A DNA stretch of 64,000 nt from DASRWI01 sp035654655. GTDB lineage: Bacteria; Bacteroidota; Ignavibacteria; Ignavibacteriales; Ignavibacteriaceae. Every line of letters starts with the position of its first letter. The stretch's first letter is position 1. The stretch is from NCBI GenBank assembly GCA_035654655.1, contig DASRWI010000009.1:16820-80819 (forward strand). The letters run 5' to 3'. Shown here piece after piece: positions 27,136 to 35,931 of the stretch. The notes under the pieces are model-generated. The model searched no databases, was not told where the DNA came from, and saw nothing but the letters and a program-made list of their open reading frames with translations. Made by a program: the position numbers and the translations under genes.

Positions 27136-28704
27136 ATGAAGGGAAAAAAAATATTATGGGTTGATGATGAGATTGACCTTCTTCGTTCTCATATAATATT
27201 CCTTTCAGAAAAAGGATATGATGTTGATACAGTAACTAATGGGGAAGATGCAATAAATTCAGTTAAGGAAAATAACTATGATTTAATTTTCCTTGATGAA
27301 ATGATGGCTGGTATGGGAGGATTGGAAACTCTTGGCAGAATAAAAGATTATGATGGAAATATACCGGTTGTAATGATTACCAAGAATGAAGAAGAAACTT
27401 TGATGAATGACGCTATAGGGAGTAAGATAAGTGATTATTTAACTAAGCCTGTGAATCCCAGCCAGGTTCTTCTTGTATGCAAGAAAATTCTTGAAGGTAA
27501 AAAAATATCAGGACAATATGCTGCTAAGGATTACCTGCAAGACTTCAATGAAATTTCTCAAGCAATGCTAAATATTATGGATTCTCAGGAATGGATTAAC
27601 ATTTATCTAAAACTTGTTAACTGGGAATTAGAGCTTGATATTCATCCAGGTATTGATTTACGCCAGACTCTTATAGATCAAAAAAGAGAAGCAAACAAGG
27701 AATTTTCTAAATTTGTTGAAAAAAATTATCGTTCATGGGTTAGTGATGATGGGAAAGAAAAACCTATTTTAACTACGCAAGTTGTAAATGATTATGTGCT
27801 TAATCATTTAAAAGATTCTGACAATATAGTTTTCTTTTTTGTACTCGATTGTCTTCGTCTTGATCAATGGATGGTAATGGAAAAACATTTAGTAGATCTT
27901 TTTACAATTGATAAAGATTATTACTATGCAATTCTTCCAACTGCAACACCCTATGCAAGAAATTCATTATTCAGTGGATTATTTCCATCTGAGATTGAAA
28001 AGTATTATCCAAATCTTTGGGCTTCAGGCAATGATGATGATGAAAAAAGTATGAACAAATATGAAAAGGAATTGCTTCAACTTTTGCTTGATAGGAGAAA
28101 AATAAATTTAAAATCAGAATTGAAATACATTAAAATTATCGACCCCGAAGTTGGAAGAAATTTTGAACAAAATGTAATGTCATATAAGAATACTCAGCTT
28201 ACTGCTATAGTAGTTAATTTTCTTGATATGATTGCGCACGGAAGGTCTGATTCAGATATTTTAAAAGAAATAGCACCTGATGAACCTGCATATAGATCAT
28301 TAACTAATACCTGGTTTATGCATTCATCATTGTTATCTACTTTCCAGACAATTGCAAAAATGAAAAATGCTAAAGTTGTAATCACAACAGACCACGGAAG
28401 TGTTCGTGCACTTCGCGGTGCAAAAGTCTTAGGTGACAGGGAAGCCTCATCAAATTTAAGATTTAAATATGGAAGAAATTTAAAGGTAGATGAAAAGCAC
28501 GCTATTTACATTAAAAATCCATATGAATATAAACTACCAAAGAGAGGTGTTACTATAAACTATATCATAGCAAAAGAAGACTACTATTTTGTTTATCCCA
28601 CTGATTACCATAAATATCTTACTTTCTATAAAGATACTTTTCAACATGGTGGTATTTCAATGGAAGAAATGATATTACCTGTAATTACTATGGAACCTAA
28701 ATGA
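27136..28704 (+). CDS. porX: PorX-type response regulator with PglZ domain
   Basis: A cytoplasmic regulator of type IX secretion. Residues 1-125 are a receiver domain with acidic pocket WVDDE, phospho-acceptor aspartate in IFLDEMM, conserved threonine/lysine in VMITKN and LTKPVNP. A helical linker follows, then a PglZ alkaline-phosphatase-like domain from about residue 220 to 522. Its metal-binding positions are in VLDCLRLDQW, PTATPYARNS and TTDHGSVRA. In Porphyromonas, PorX works with the kinase PorY and the sigma factor SigP and hydrolyses cyclic oligonucleotides. Here it sits directly after sprA; no PorY kinase is adjacent. The stop overlaps tsaE by 4 bases. Confidence 0.92.
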   Translation: MKGKKILWVDDEIDLLRSHIIFLSEKGYDVDTVTNGEDAINSVKENNYDLIFLDEMMAGMGGLETLGRIKDYDGNIPVVMITKNEEETLMNDAIGSKISDYLTKPVNPSQVLLVCKKILEGKKISGQYAAKDYLQDFNEISQAMLNIMDSQEWINIYLKLVNWELELDIHPGIDLRQTLIDQKREANKEFSKFVEKNYRSWVSDDGKEKPILTTQVVNDYVLNHLKDSDNIVFFFVLDCLRLDQWMVMEKHLVDLFTIDKDYYYAILPTATPYARNSLFSGLFPSEIEKYYPNLWASGNDDDEKSMNKYEKELLQLLLDRRKINLKSELKYIKIIDPEVGRNFEQNVMSYKNTQLTAIVVNFLDMIAHGRSDSDILKEIAPDEPAYRSLTNTWFMHSSLLSTFQTIAKMKNAKVVITTDHGSVRALRGAKVLGDREASSNLRFKYGRNLKVDEKHAIYIKNPYEYKLPKRGVTINYIIAKEDYYFVYPTDYHKYLTFYKDTFQHGGISMEEMILPVITMEPK

Positions 28705-29138
28705 GTGAAGTAATTCTAAAAGAATTAATCAAAACTGAAGAAGATACTATATCCTTTGCAAATAAAATGAAGGATTATTTTAATGAGGGAGAAACAGTAA
28801 TACTAAACGGTGATTTAGGTACCGGTAAAACTTTTTTTGTTAAACAGTTTGCAAAAAACTTTAATATTGATAATGTAAATTCTCCAACCTTTGCAATTGT
28901 TAATGTTTACGAAGGTGATGGATTAAAGATTAATCATTTTGATTTTTATAGAATAAAATATGTTCAAGAATTATTTGATATTGGGTTTAATGACTATCTT
29001 TCCGATAAAGATGCATTGACATTTATTGAATGGGGGGAAATGTTTCCTGAAATTCTTCCAAGCTCGAGATATGAAATTGATATTAAGTTTACAGAAAATT
29101 TAAATAGAGAAATTGAAGTTAAAAAATATGTTATCTGA
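28701..29138 (+). CDS. tsaE: tRNA threonylcarbamoyladenosine biosynthesis ATPase TsaE
   Basis: ATPase partner of TsaB and TsaD in making t6A at position 37 of ANN-decoding tRNAs. The P-loop GDLGTGKT is at about residues 35-42. Other family marks are NSPTFAIVNVYEG and HFDFYRI, with TFIEWGE near the end. Its 145 residues are typical. It overlaps porX by 4 bases and its 3' end overlaps the tsaB start, so it is tightly coupled in this operon. Confidence 0.93.
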   Translation: MSEVILKELIKTEEDTISFANKMKDYFNEGETVILNGDLGTGKTFFVKQFAKNFNIDNVNSPTFAIVNVYEGDGLKINHFDFYRIKYVQELFDIGFNDYLSDKDALTFIEWGEMFPEILPSSRYEIDIKFTENLNREIEVKKYVI

Positions 29139-29790
29139 AGAATCAAAAGTTTATCTTGCTATAGAGACATCAGGAGCAATGTGTGGTGTATGTGCTTATG
29201 TTTCTGATGAAAAATATTACGAGAACATTATTGTTCAAAAGAATATTCATTCAGAAAAACTATATGAACTTATTGATATTACTTTAAATCAAATGAACAT
29301 CAAATTGAATGAATTATATGCTATAGCAATTTCAAATGGGCCAGGTTCTTTTACCGGACTAAGAATTGGAATGTCAGCAGTAAAAGGACTGGCTTTTGGA
29401 GCTTCTTTACCTATTATTCCTGTTCCTACCTTTGATGCTTTAGCCTTACAGATTTCAACTTACATTAAGAATAATGAAGAATTTGCTATAATTAATAAGG
29501 TTAGTATGGATGAAGTTTATTATGCTAAATACAAAAAAACTTCAGACTATTTCGAAAACATAATCCCACTTGAAATTAAACCGAAAAATGAACTTGATAT
29601 AAGGACAGAAAATTGTTTATTATACGGTAATGTTATTGAAAATAATCTATTAAACATAAGTAATCCTACTCCTTTATTTGTTGCCAAATGGGCAAAAATA
29701 TTTGGAGAAGATAAAAAAACTTTTAACTTTGATTATTCTGAACCTGAATATTTTAAAAAATTTATTGTAAAAGGTAAAAAAAATGATTAA
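29128..29790 (+). CDS. tsaB: tRNA threonylcarbamoyladenosine biosynthesis protein TsaB
   Basis: Inactive ASKHA-fold paralogue of TsaD that scaffolds the t6A-modifying complex. Family marks are LAIETSGAMCGV, then VQKNIHSEKLYELI and SNGPGSFTGLRIGMS. The C-terminal part is short, as usual in TsaB. I place the start at the ATG at 29128 (MLSEESKVYLAIETSG). An in-frame TTG at 29113 would add five residues and has no better ribosome site. The gene overlaps tsaE by 11 bases and the next gene by 8 bases. Confidence 0.92.
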   Translation: MLSEESKVYLAIETSGAMCGVCAYVSDEKYYENIIVQKNIHSEKLYELIDITLNQMNIKLNELYAIAISNGPGSFTGLRIGMSAVKGLAFGASLPIIPVPTFDALALQISTYIKNNEEFAIINKVSMDEVYYAKYKKTSDYFENIIPLEIKPKNELDIRTENCLLYGNVIENNLLNISNPTPLFVAKWAKIFGEDKKTFNFDYSEPEYFKKFIVKGKKND

Positions 29791-30496
29791 AAAAGTATTT
29801 ACTTTTATTTTGCTTGTAAGCACTTTATCATTAGCACAATTGGTTGCTCCTAAAATTTCTATTCAACAGGGAGAATTTAATTTTGGCGATATCCAGGAAG
29901 GTACAATAGCTTCACATAGTTTTATTATCACCAATACCGGGGGTGATTTATTAAAAATTAAAGATGTTAGACCATCTTGTGGATGTACTGCTGCAGCTCC
30001 GGATAAAAAAGAATTAGCTCCAGGTGAGTCAACAAAAATAAAAGTTGAATTTAATTCTGATGGAAGAATGGGACAGCAGGAAAAAACGATTTCCATAATT
30101 ACTAATGATCCAAAAACACCTCAGGCAATTTTAAAATTTTATGGTAATGTGATAAAAAAAGTAGTTGAGGATGCTCCAAGATTAAAGTTTAGCGAAATGG
30201 AACATAATTTTGGTAAAGTTGAAGAAGGTCAAGTAGTTGATTATACTTTTAAGTTTAAGAATGTTGGTAAAAAACCATTAGTAATTGGGAATGTAAAAAC
30301 TTCTTGTGGATGTACTGCAGCCTTAGTCAGCAGCAAAAATGTTGCACCAGGTAATGAAGGTACAATCAGAGTAGAATTAGATACAAAAAATAGAGCTGGG
30401 AAAATGAGCAGAAACGTCACTATTGAATCTAACGACCCTTCAGCACCGAGTATGATTTTAACTATTTTTGCTGAAGTTCAGCCGGTTAAGAGTTAA
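29783..30496 (+). CDS. Secreted protein with two DUF1573 domains
   Basis: A 237-residue exported protein: signal peptide about residues 1-19 (MIKKVFTFILLVSTLSLAQ), then two DUF1573 (HYDIN/ASH-like immunoglobulin fold) domains at about 25-128 and 131-235. The two are clear repeats, each with FNFGDIQEG or HNFGKVEEG, then the CGCTAA core in RPSCGCTAAAP / KTSCGCTAALV, then a SNDP or TNDP near the end. The family is abundant in Bacteroidota and often periplasmic or surface exposed, with no defined reaction. It overlaps tsaB by 8 bases and precedes accD by 3 bases. Confidence 0.88.
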   Translation: MIKKVFTFILLVSTLSLAQLVAPKISIQQGEFNFGDIQEGTIASHSFIITNTGGDLLKIKDVRPSCGCTAAAPDKKELAPGESTKIKVEFNSDGRMGQQEKTISIITNDPKTPQAILKFYGNVIKKVVEDAPRLKFSEMEHNFGKVEEGQVVDYTFKFKNVGKKPLVIGNVKTSCGCTAALVSSKNVAPGNEGTIRVELDTKNRAGKMSRNVTIESNDPSAPSMILTIFAEVQPVKS

Positions 30497-30499
30497 ACA

Positions 30500-31339
30500 A
30501 TGGCTTGGTTTAGTAGATCTAAAGAAAATATTGACCCTGAAAGTCAGAAGGCAGATTTACCCGATATATGGGAAAAATGTCCTGAGTGTAATGAATTTTT
30601 AAACAAGAAGCAGCTTGAATTAAATTATTGGACCTGCTTAAAATGTAATTATCATTTTCAAATCAATAGTGAACAATATATTTCCATTCTTTTAGATGAA
30701 GGTTCATTTAAAGAAACAAATAAAAAATTAAAATCAGCAGACCCTCTTCAATTTACTGATACAAAAAAATATACAGATAGAGTAAATAGCACTATTAAGA
30801 AAACCGGTTTATATGATGCAATCCGAACTGGTGTTGGAAAGATAAATGAAAAAGATGTAGCCTTTGGTTGTATGGACTTTAAGTTTATTGGTGGAAGTAT
30901 GGGTTCTGTTGTTGGGGAAAAAATTGCAAGACTTATTGATAGAGCAGTAAAAATGGATATCCCATTAATTATAATCTCTGCAAGTGGTGGGGCAAGAATG
31001 ATGGAAGGTGCTTTTTCTTTAATGCAGATGGCTAAAACAAGCGGACGCTTAACAAGATTAGCTGAAGCTAAATTGCCCTATATTTCTATTTTAACCAATC
31101 CAACAACAGGTGGAACATCAGCAAGCTTTGCAATGCTTGGAGATTTTATCTTTGCCGAACCTAAAGCATTAATCGGTTTTGCCGGTCCAAGAGTTATTAA
31201 ACAAACTATTGGAAAGGATTTGCCTGAAGGCTTTCAAACATCAGAGTTTTTACTTGAACATGGATTCCTAGATAAAGTAGTTTCCAGAAAAGATATGAAA
31301 AATACACTATCCAATGTTTTGAGTATCGTACATAGATGA
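30500..31339 (+). CDS. accD: Acetyl-CoA carboxylase carboxyltransferase subunit beta
   Basis: Transfers the carboxyl group from carboxybiotin to acetyl-CoA to make malonyl-CoA, the first step of fatty-acid synthesis, in complex with AccA. The N-terminal zinc ribbon is seen as CPECNEF and CLKCNYHF at residues about 28-54. The crotonase-fold core has DFKFIGGSMGSVVGEK and ISASGGARMMEG, with NPTTGGTSASFAMLGD forming the oxyanion glycines. The length of 279 residues is normal. It overlaps panC by 4 bases. The biotin ligase that would charge the carrier protein is encoded on the opposite strand two genes away. Confidence 0.95.
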   Translation: MAWFSRSKENIDPESQKADLPDIWEKCPECNEFLNKKQLELNYWTCLKCNYHFQINSEQYISILLDEGSFKETNKKLKSADPLQFTDTKKYTDRVNSTIKKTGLYDAIRTGVGKINEKDVAFGCMDFKFIGGSMGSVVGEKIARLIDRAVKMDIPLIIISASGGARMMEGAFSLMQMAKTSGRLTRLAEAKLPYISILTNPTTGGTSASFAMLGDFIFAEPKALIGFAGPRVIKQTIGKDLPEGFQTSEFLLEHGFLDKVVSRKDMKNTLSNVLSIVHR

Positions 31340-32190
31340 TTAAGATTATAAATACTATTAAGGAAATGCAGAGTTATTCGAATTCTGCTCATAAAGATGG
31401 GAAAACAGTTGGATTCGTTCCGACCATGGGTTACCTTCACGAAGGGCATCTGTCCTTAGTAAAAGCATCCAAAAACAAATCTAATTTAACTGTAGTTTCA
31501 GTTTTTGTTAATCCAACTCAATTCGGTCCTAATGAAGATTTCAATAAATATCCCAGAGATTTTGAAAAAGATAAAGCATTACTTGAAGAAGAAGGTGTTG
31601 ATGTAATTTTCTATCCAGAAAGCAAAGAAATTTATCCTGAACATTTTCAAACTTATGTTGAAGTTACTGAAATACAGAAAAAGCATGAGGGTGAATTTAG
31701 ACCAACTCATTTTAAAGGTGTAGCTACAATAGTAAGTATTTTATTTAATATTGTGAAACCTGATTTTGCATTCTTTGGACAAAAAGATGCCCAGCAAGTT
31801 TCTCTGTTAAAACAGATGGTTAGAGATTTAAAGTTTGAAATTAATATAATTGTTTGCCCCATCATTCGAGAAGAAAGCGGTTTAGCAAAGAGTTCGAGGA
31901 ATATTTATTTATCTGATGAAGAAAAACAAAAAGCTCTATTGCTTTATAATTCTTTGAATATGGCTAAGCAAATGATTGAACAAGGTGAGAGAAAATCTTC
32001 TAACATAATAAAGAAAATGAACCAGAATTTTCTTGCTGAAAAAAAGATTCATTTAAATTATATAAGAATAGTAGAAGAAAATACTTTCCAGGAACCTGAG
32101 CAGCTTGAAAAAGGGAAAAGCTATTTTATTCTTATTGCTTGTAAAATTGGGACAACAAGATTAATCGACAACTTGCTCTTTAGCATTTAA
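31336..32190 (+). CDS. panC: Pantoate-beta-alanine ligase (pantothenate synthetase)
   Basis: Condenses pantoate and beta-alanine with ATP to give pantothenate. The HIGH-like motif lies in VPTMGYLHEGHLSL (about residues 29-42). VNPTQFGPNEDFNKYPR binds pantoate, FGQKDAQQ is the ATP region and AKSSRNIYLS is the KMSKS-like loop. The 284 residues are standard. The last 30 bases overlap, tail to tail, with coaX, which acts later in the same CoA pathway. Confidence 0.95.
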   Translation: MIKIINTIKEMQSYSNSAHKDGKTVGFVPTMGYLHEGHLSLVKASKNKSNLTVVSVFVNPTQFGPNEDFNKYPRDFEKDKALLEEEGVDVIFYPESKEIYPEHFQTYVEVTEIQKKHEGEFRPTHFKGVATIVSILFNIVKPDFAFFGQKDAQQVSLLKQMVRDLKFEINIIVCPIIREESGLAKSSRNIYLSDEEKQKALLLYNSLNMAKQMIEQGERKSSNIIKKMNQNFLAEKKIHLNYIRIVEENTFQEPEQLEKGKSYFILIACKIGTTRLIDNLLFSI

Positions 32191-32913
32191 ATAAAATAAT
32201 TCTTTAATTCCATAAAGTACTAAGTACTCTTCATAAAAATGTTTGAAATGCAAATGGTCTAATATCTTTATTGCATTACCACCAGTAACATAAACTTCCA
32301 TTCTTTTTTTCTTGCGCGGATTCAATGACATCAAAACTTTAGTAATCATTCCAACTGTAGAAGTAATAACACCGCTGGCAATCGATTCATTAGTGTTTGT
32401 ACCGATTAAATGTTTAAAATCATCAGGGGTAATCATTGGAAGCTGGGAAGTATTTTTCTGCAAAGATTTAAACATTGTAGTTACACCAGGAGCAATTAAA
32501 CCGCCAAGAAAAATGTTGGGATATTTAACTACATTCATTGTAGTTGCAGTACCACAATCTATAGTGATTAAATAATCAAATTCACTATTACTCTTTTCTT
32601 TGAACCTACTTAATGCTCCTTCAAGAGAACAAATTCTGTCAACCCCTAATGAATCCATAGAATAATTTGAAAAATCTATATTGAATTTTGATTTTGAAGT
32701 AATTTGGTAGACAGGTTTATCAAAATTACTGCAGTTAATTATATCAGATTTTTCGGGTACTACTGATGAGTAGGCAGCAAATAAATACTCATCATTCTCT
32801 AATAATGTGAGCAAGTCTTCCATTTTTTTAAGGCGGAACCGATTGAAAAGTTTTCCATTATCAAATGTACCGGTTTTAATGGTTGTATTACCAATGTCAA
32901 ATGTTAAAAGCAT
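32161..32913 (-). CDS. coaX: Type III pantothenate kinase
   Basis: Phosphorylates pantothenate, the first committed step of CoA synthesis; the type III enzyme needs a monovalent cation and resists CoA feedback. ASKHA-fold motifs are LTFDIGNTTIKTG at residues 2-14, the aspartate in SLGVDRICSLEGA, and IDCGTATTMNVV. VTGGNA near the end binds the nucleotide. The 250-residue length is typical. It is the second gene of a birA-coaX unit (TAATG overlap of one base) and runs head-on into panC, overlapping its 3' end by 30 bases. Confidence 0.94.
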   Translation of the reverse strand: MLLTFDIGNTTIKTGTFDNGKLFNRFRLKKMEDLLTLLENDEYLFAAYSSVVPEKSDIINCSNFDKPVYQITSKSKFNIDFSNYSMDSLGVDRICSLEGALSRFKEKSNSEFDYLITIDCGTATTMNVVKYPNIFLGGLIAPGVTTMFKSLQKNTSQLPMITPDDFKHLIGTNTNESIASGVITSTVGMITKVLMSLNPRKKKRMEVYVTGGNAIKILDHLHFKHFYEEYLVLYGIKELFYLNAKEQVVD

Positions 32914-33698
32914 TATCTTAAACTCACATCTCCAAAATGTATTCTTTCAATTTTATCTTTTACTCTAAGCAATAAATAACCATTTTCATCTATGTCATCA
33001 AATATACCATACTTAGAATTCTCTCCCTCAATAATAGAGACTCTTTCACCAATCATTCTGCATCTCTGGCGCCAGTCATTTAGAACTTTTTCAGGCTCAT
33101 CATTGATTCTATTATATTGCTCTTCAAAAATATTTAATATTTCGGCTAATAAACGTTCACGCTCTATATTCTGGTTACTCTCCAATTTTATAGAAGTTGG
33201 TTCGATAGCAAATGAACCTTCAAAAGCTGTTTGGTTAACATTTAATCCAATACCAATGACTAATTTTTTTATTGAACTTCCTTCTGAAACTGATTCTATA
33301 AGAATCCCACAAACCTTTTTCCCATTTATCAAAACATCGTTCGGCCATTTCAAATCAGTTTTTAATTGATATAAATTTTCAATGGACATTGCAATAGCTA
33401 ATGATGTTCCAAAATTAATATAGTTTAAGTTTTTCTTTATATATTTTTCACCGGAAATAAGTATGGAAAAAGTCAGGTTTTGGTCTTTTTTACTATACCA
33501 AACTCTATCTTTTCTACCTCTTCCTTTAGTCTGTTTTTCTGCTAAAAGTACGGTGCCATTTATGTTAATCTTATTTTCTTTATCTAACAACCCTACATTA
33601 GTAGAATCTATCTCATCAGTATAAATAAAATTTCTTCCAATTAGATCAGTATTAAGTTTAATATCAAATTGTTCTATGTTAAACAAATTATTCCTCAA
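32913..33698 (-). CDS. birA: Biotin-[acetyl-CoA-carboxylase] ligase (no DNA-binding domain)
   Basis: Attaches biotin to the carrier protein of acetyl-CoA carboxylase. At 261 residues it is a group I ligase: the sequence starts directly with the catalytic part (DEIDSTN), so it lacks the N-terminal helix-turn-helix of E. coli BirA and cannot be the biotin repressor. The biotinyl-AMP loop GRGRKDRVWYS and the LKWPNDVLINGKKVCGIL segment are present, and a small C-terminal SH3-like domain follows. It precedes coaX in the same operon and faces accD-panC. Confidence 0.94.
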   Translation of the reverse strand: MRNNLFNIEQFDIKLNTDLIGRNFIYTDEIDSTNVGLLDKENKININGTVLLAEKQTKGRGRKDRVWYSKKDQNLTFSILISGEKYIKKNLNYINFGTSLAIAMSIENLYQLKTDLKWPNDVLINGKKVCGILIESVSEGSSIKKLVIGIGLNVNQTAFEGSFAIEPTSIKLESNQNIERERLLAEILNIFEEQYNRINDEPEKVLNDWRQRCRMIGERVSIIEGENSKYGIFDDIDENGYLLLRVKDKIERIHFGDVSLR

Positions 33699-33923
33699 AA
33701 TTTAAAGAACTAAAATAAATAAAAATGTAGATAATGTCAGATTTATAAATACTATTTGACAAAATATCATATATGTATGACTATTAAATATTTATAGAAT
33801 TCAGCATCTTTGTCTAAATTATTGAAAAACAATAACTTAACAAAGCTACTTATTATGGCACATTCATTGATTACAAATATAGTTAGAAATATAAAATTCA
33901 TTTAGTAGATAAGGAGTTTAACT

Positions 33924-35852
33924 ATGGGTAAAATAATTGGAATAGACCTTGGAACTACGAATTCATGCGTTGCCGTGATGGAAGGAAATGATCCTGTTGT
34001 TATTCCTAATTCAGAAGGTGGCAGAACAACCCCTTCAGTTGTAGCATTTACAAAATCAGGTGAAAGATTAGTTGGTCAGCCGGCTAAACGTCAGGCAATT
34101 ACAAATCCAAAGAATACAATATTTTCCATAAAGAGATTTATGGGTAGAATGATTAATGAAGTTACTGAAGAAAAGACTAAAGTACCATATGAAGTTATAT
34201 CAAGCAGCAATAATTCAGCACGAGTAAGAATTGGTGACCGTGATTATTCACCACCAGAAATTAGTGCTATGATTCTTCAGAAGATGAAGAAAACTGCAGA
34301 AGAATATTTAGGTCAGGAAGTTACTGAAGCTGTTATTACTGTTCCTGCTTATTTTAATGACTCTCAGCGCCAGGCAACAAAAGATGCCGGTGAAATTGCA
34401 GGATTAAAAGTAAAAAGAATTATAAACGAACCTACTGCAGCCGCTTTAGCTTATGGTCTTGATAAAAAAACAAGAGACCACATTGTAGCAGTTTATGACC
34501 TTGGTGGTGGTACATTTGATATCTCAATATTACAATTAGGTGAAGGTGTATTTGAAGTTAAATCCACAAATGGAGATACCCATCTCGGTGGCGATGACTT
34601 TGACCAAAGAATTATGGATTACTTAGCTGATGAATTCAAAAAACTTGAAAGTATTGACCTTCGCAAAGATCCTATGGCTTTACAGAGATTAAAAGAAGCT
34701 GCAGAGAAGGCTAAGATAGAATTGTCATCATCCTCTCAAACAGAAATAAATCTACCTTTCGTTACTGCAACTCAGGATGGTCCAAAACACTTAAACATTA
34801 ATTTGACAAGAGCAAAGTTTGAACAATTAATTGATGACCTTGTTCAAAGAACAAAAATTCCTTGTGAACAAGCTTTGAAAGATGCAGGTTTAGCTTCGTC
34901 AAAAGTTGATGAAGTAATTCTTGTTGGTGGTTCTACAAGAATACCAATGGTACAGGAATTAGTAAAGAAAATTTTTGGCAAAGAACCTCACAAAGGTGTA
35001 AATCCTGATGAAGTTGTTGCGGTTGGCGCAGCTATTCAGGGTGGTGTTTTAACTGGTGAAGTTAAAGATGTACTATTGTTAGACGTAACCCCATTATCCT
35101 TAGGTATTGAAACATTAGGTGGTGTTATGACTAAATTAATCGATGCAAATACCACAATACCTACTCGTAAGAGTGAAGTATTCTCAACAGCATCGGATAA
35201 CCAGCCATCAGTTGAAATACATATTCTTCAAGGTGAAAGACCAATGGCTCAGGATAATAGAACACTTGGAAAGTTCCATTTAGCTGATATCCCACCTGCA
35301 CCGAGGGGTATTCCGCAAATTGAAGTTACTTTTGATATCGATGCTAATGGTATTTTACACGTTGCAGCCAAGGATAAAGCAACAGGTAAAGAACAAAGTA
35401 TAAAGATTACTTCTTCAAGTGGTTTATCTAAAGATGAAGTTGAAAAAATGAAACGTTCAGCAACTGAACATGCAGCTGAAGATAAGATTAAGAAAGAAGC
35501 TGTTGAAGCTAAGAACCAGGCAGAAAGCTTAGTATTTCAGACTAAGAAGCAAATGGATGAAATGAAGGATAAAATGCCTGCTGATTCCAAAGGAAGATTA
35601 GAATCTGAAATTAAAAAAGTTGAGGATGCTTTATCTTCTAATAATACTGAACAAATTAAATCTGCAACTGAAGGTTTAAATAAGGTATGGAATGAAATAG
35701 CTACACAGATGTATCAAACACAGCCTAATCCTGGCGCTGGACCACAAGATGCCGGTCAACAGCAGCAGACAAAAAACGATAAAGATGTTCAGGATGCTTC
35801 ATACGAAGTTGTTGATGACGAAGAAAAAGATAAAGATAAAGATAAAAAATAA
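33924..35852 (+). CDS. dnaK: Chaperone protein DnaK (Hsp70)
   Basis: ATP-dependent chaperone of 642 residues, a full-length Hsp70. The nucleotide-binding domain starts IIGIDLGTTNSCVAVMEG, with DLGGGTFDIS and VGGSTRIPMVQ further on. The substrate-binding domain and linker are recognisable around DVTPLSLGIETLGG, and the lid precedes a Gln-rich, Asp/Lys-rich tail ending in repeated DKDK. An AAGGAG ribosome site lies 9 bases before the ATG. The gene stands alone: no grpE or dnaJ nearby. The 225-base upstream gap has no CIRCE element that I can see. Confidence 0.97.
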   Translation: MGKIIGIDLGTTNSCVAVMEGNDPVVIPNSEGGRTTPSVVAFTKSGERLVGQPAKRQAITNPKNTIFSIKRFMGRMINEVTEEKTKVPYEVISSSNNSARVRIGDRDYSPPEISAMILQKMKKTAEEYLGQEVTEAVITVPAYFNDSQRQATKDAGEIAGLKVKRIINEPTAAALAYGLDKKTRDHIVAVYDLGGGTFDISILQLGEGVFEVKSTNGDTHLGGDDFDQRIMDYLADEFKKLESIDLRKDPMALQRLKEAAEKAKIELSSSSQTEINLPFVTATQDGPKHLNINLTRAKFEQLIDDLVQRTKIPCEQALKDAGLASSKVDEVILVGGSTRIPMVQELVKKIFGKEPHKGVNPDEVVAVGAAIQGGVLTGEVKDVLLLDVTPLSLGIETLGGVMTKLIDANTTIPTRKSEVFSTASDNQPSVEIHILQGERPMAQDNRTLGKFHLADIPPAPRGIPQIEVTFDIDANGILHVAAKDKATGKEQSIKITSSSGLSKDEVEKMKRSATEHAAEDKIKKEAVEAKNQAESLVFQTKKQMDEMKDKMPADSKGRLESEIKKVEDALSSNNTEQIKSATEGLNKVWNEIATQMYQTQPNPGAGPQDAGQQQQTKNDKDVQDASYEVVDDEEKDKDKDKK

Positions 35853-35872
35853 TTTGAAATAGAATCAATTAT

Positions 35873-35899
35873 AGCCCGTTTTTTAAACGGGCTTTTTTT
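35873..35899 (+). terminator. Intrinsic terminator after dnaK
   Basis: AGCCCGTTT at 35873-35881 pairs perfectly with AAACGGGCT at 35885-35893 around a 3-base loop, followed by a run of seven T. It is 20 bases past the dnaK stop. Confidence 0.93.
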
Positions 35900-35931
35900 A
35901 TTTTAAAGAAATTATTATAAAAAATTTTTAA

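Noticed and set aside
33699..33923. CIRCE or sigma-32 promoter before dnaK
   Set aside because: No TTAGCACTC-N9-GAGTGCTAA element is present; only a weak TTATTG/CAATAA inverted repeat and a TTGACA were seen, too common in AT-rich DNA.
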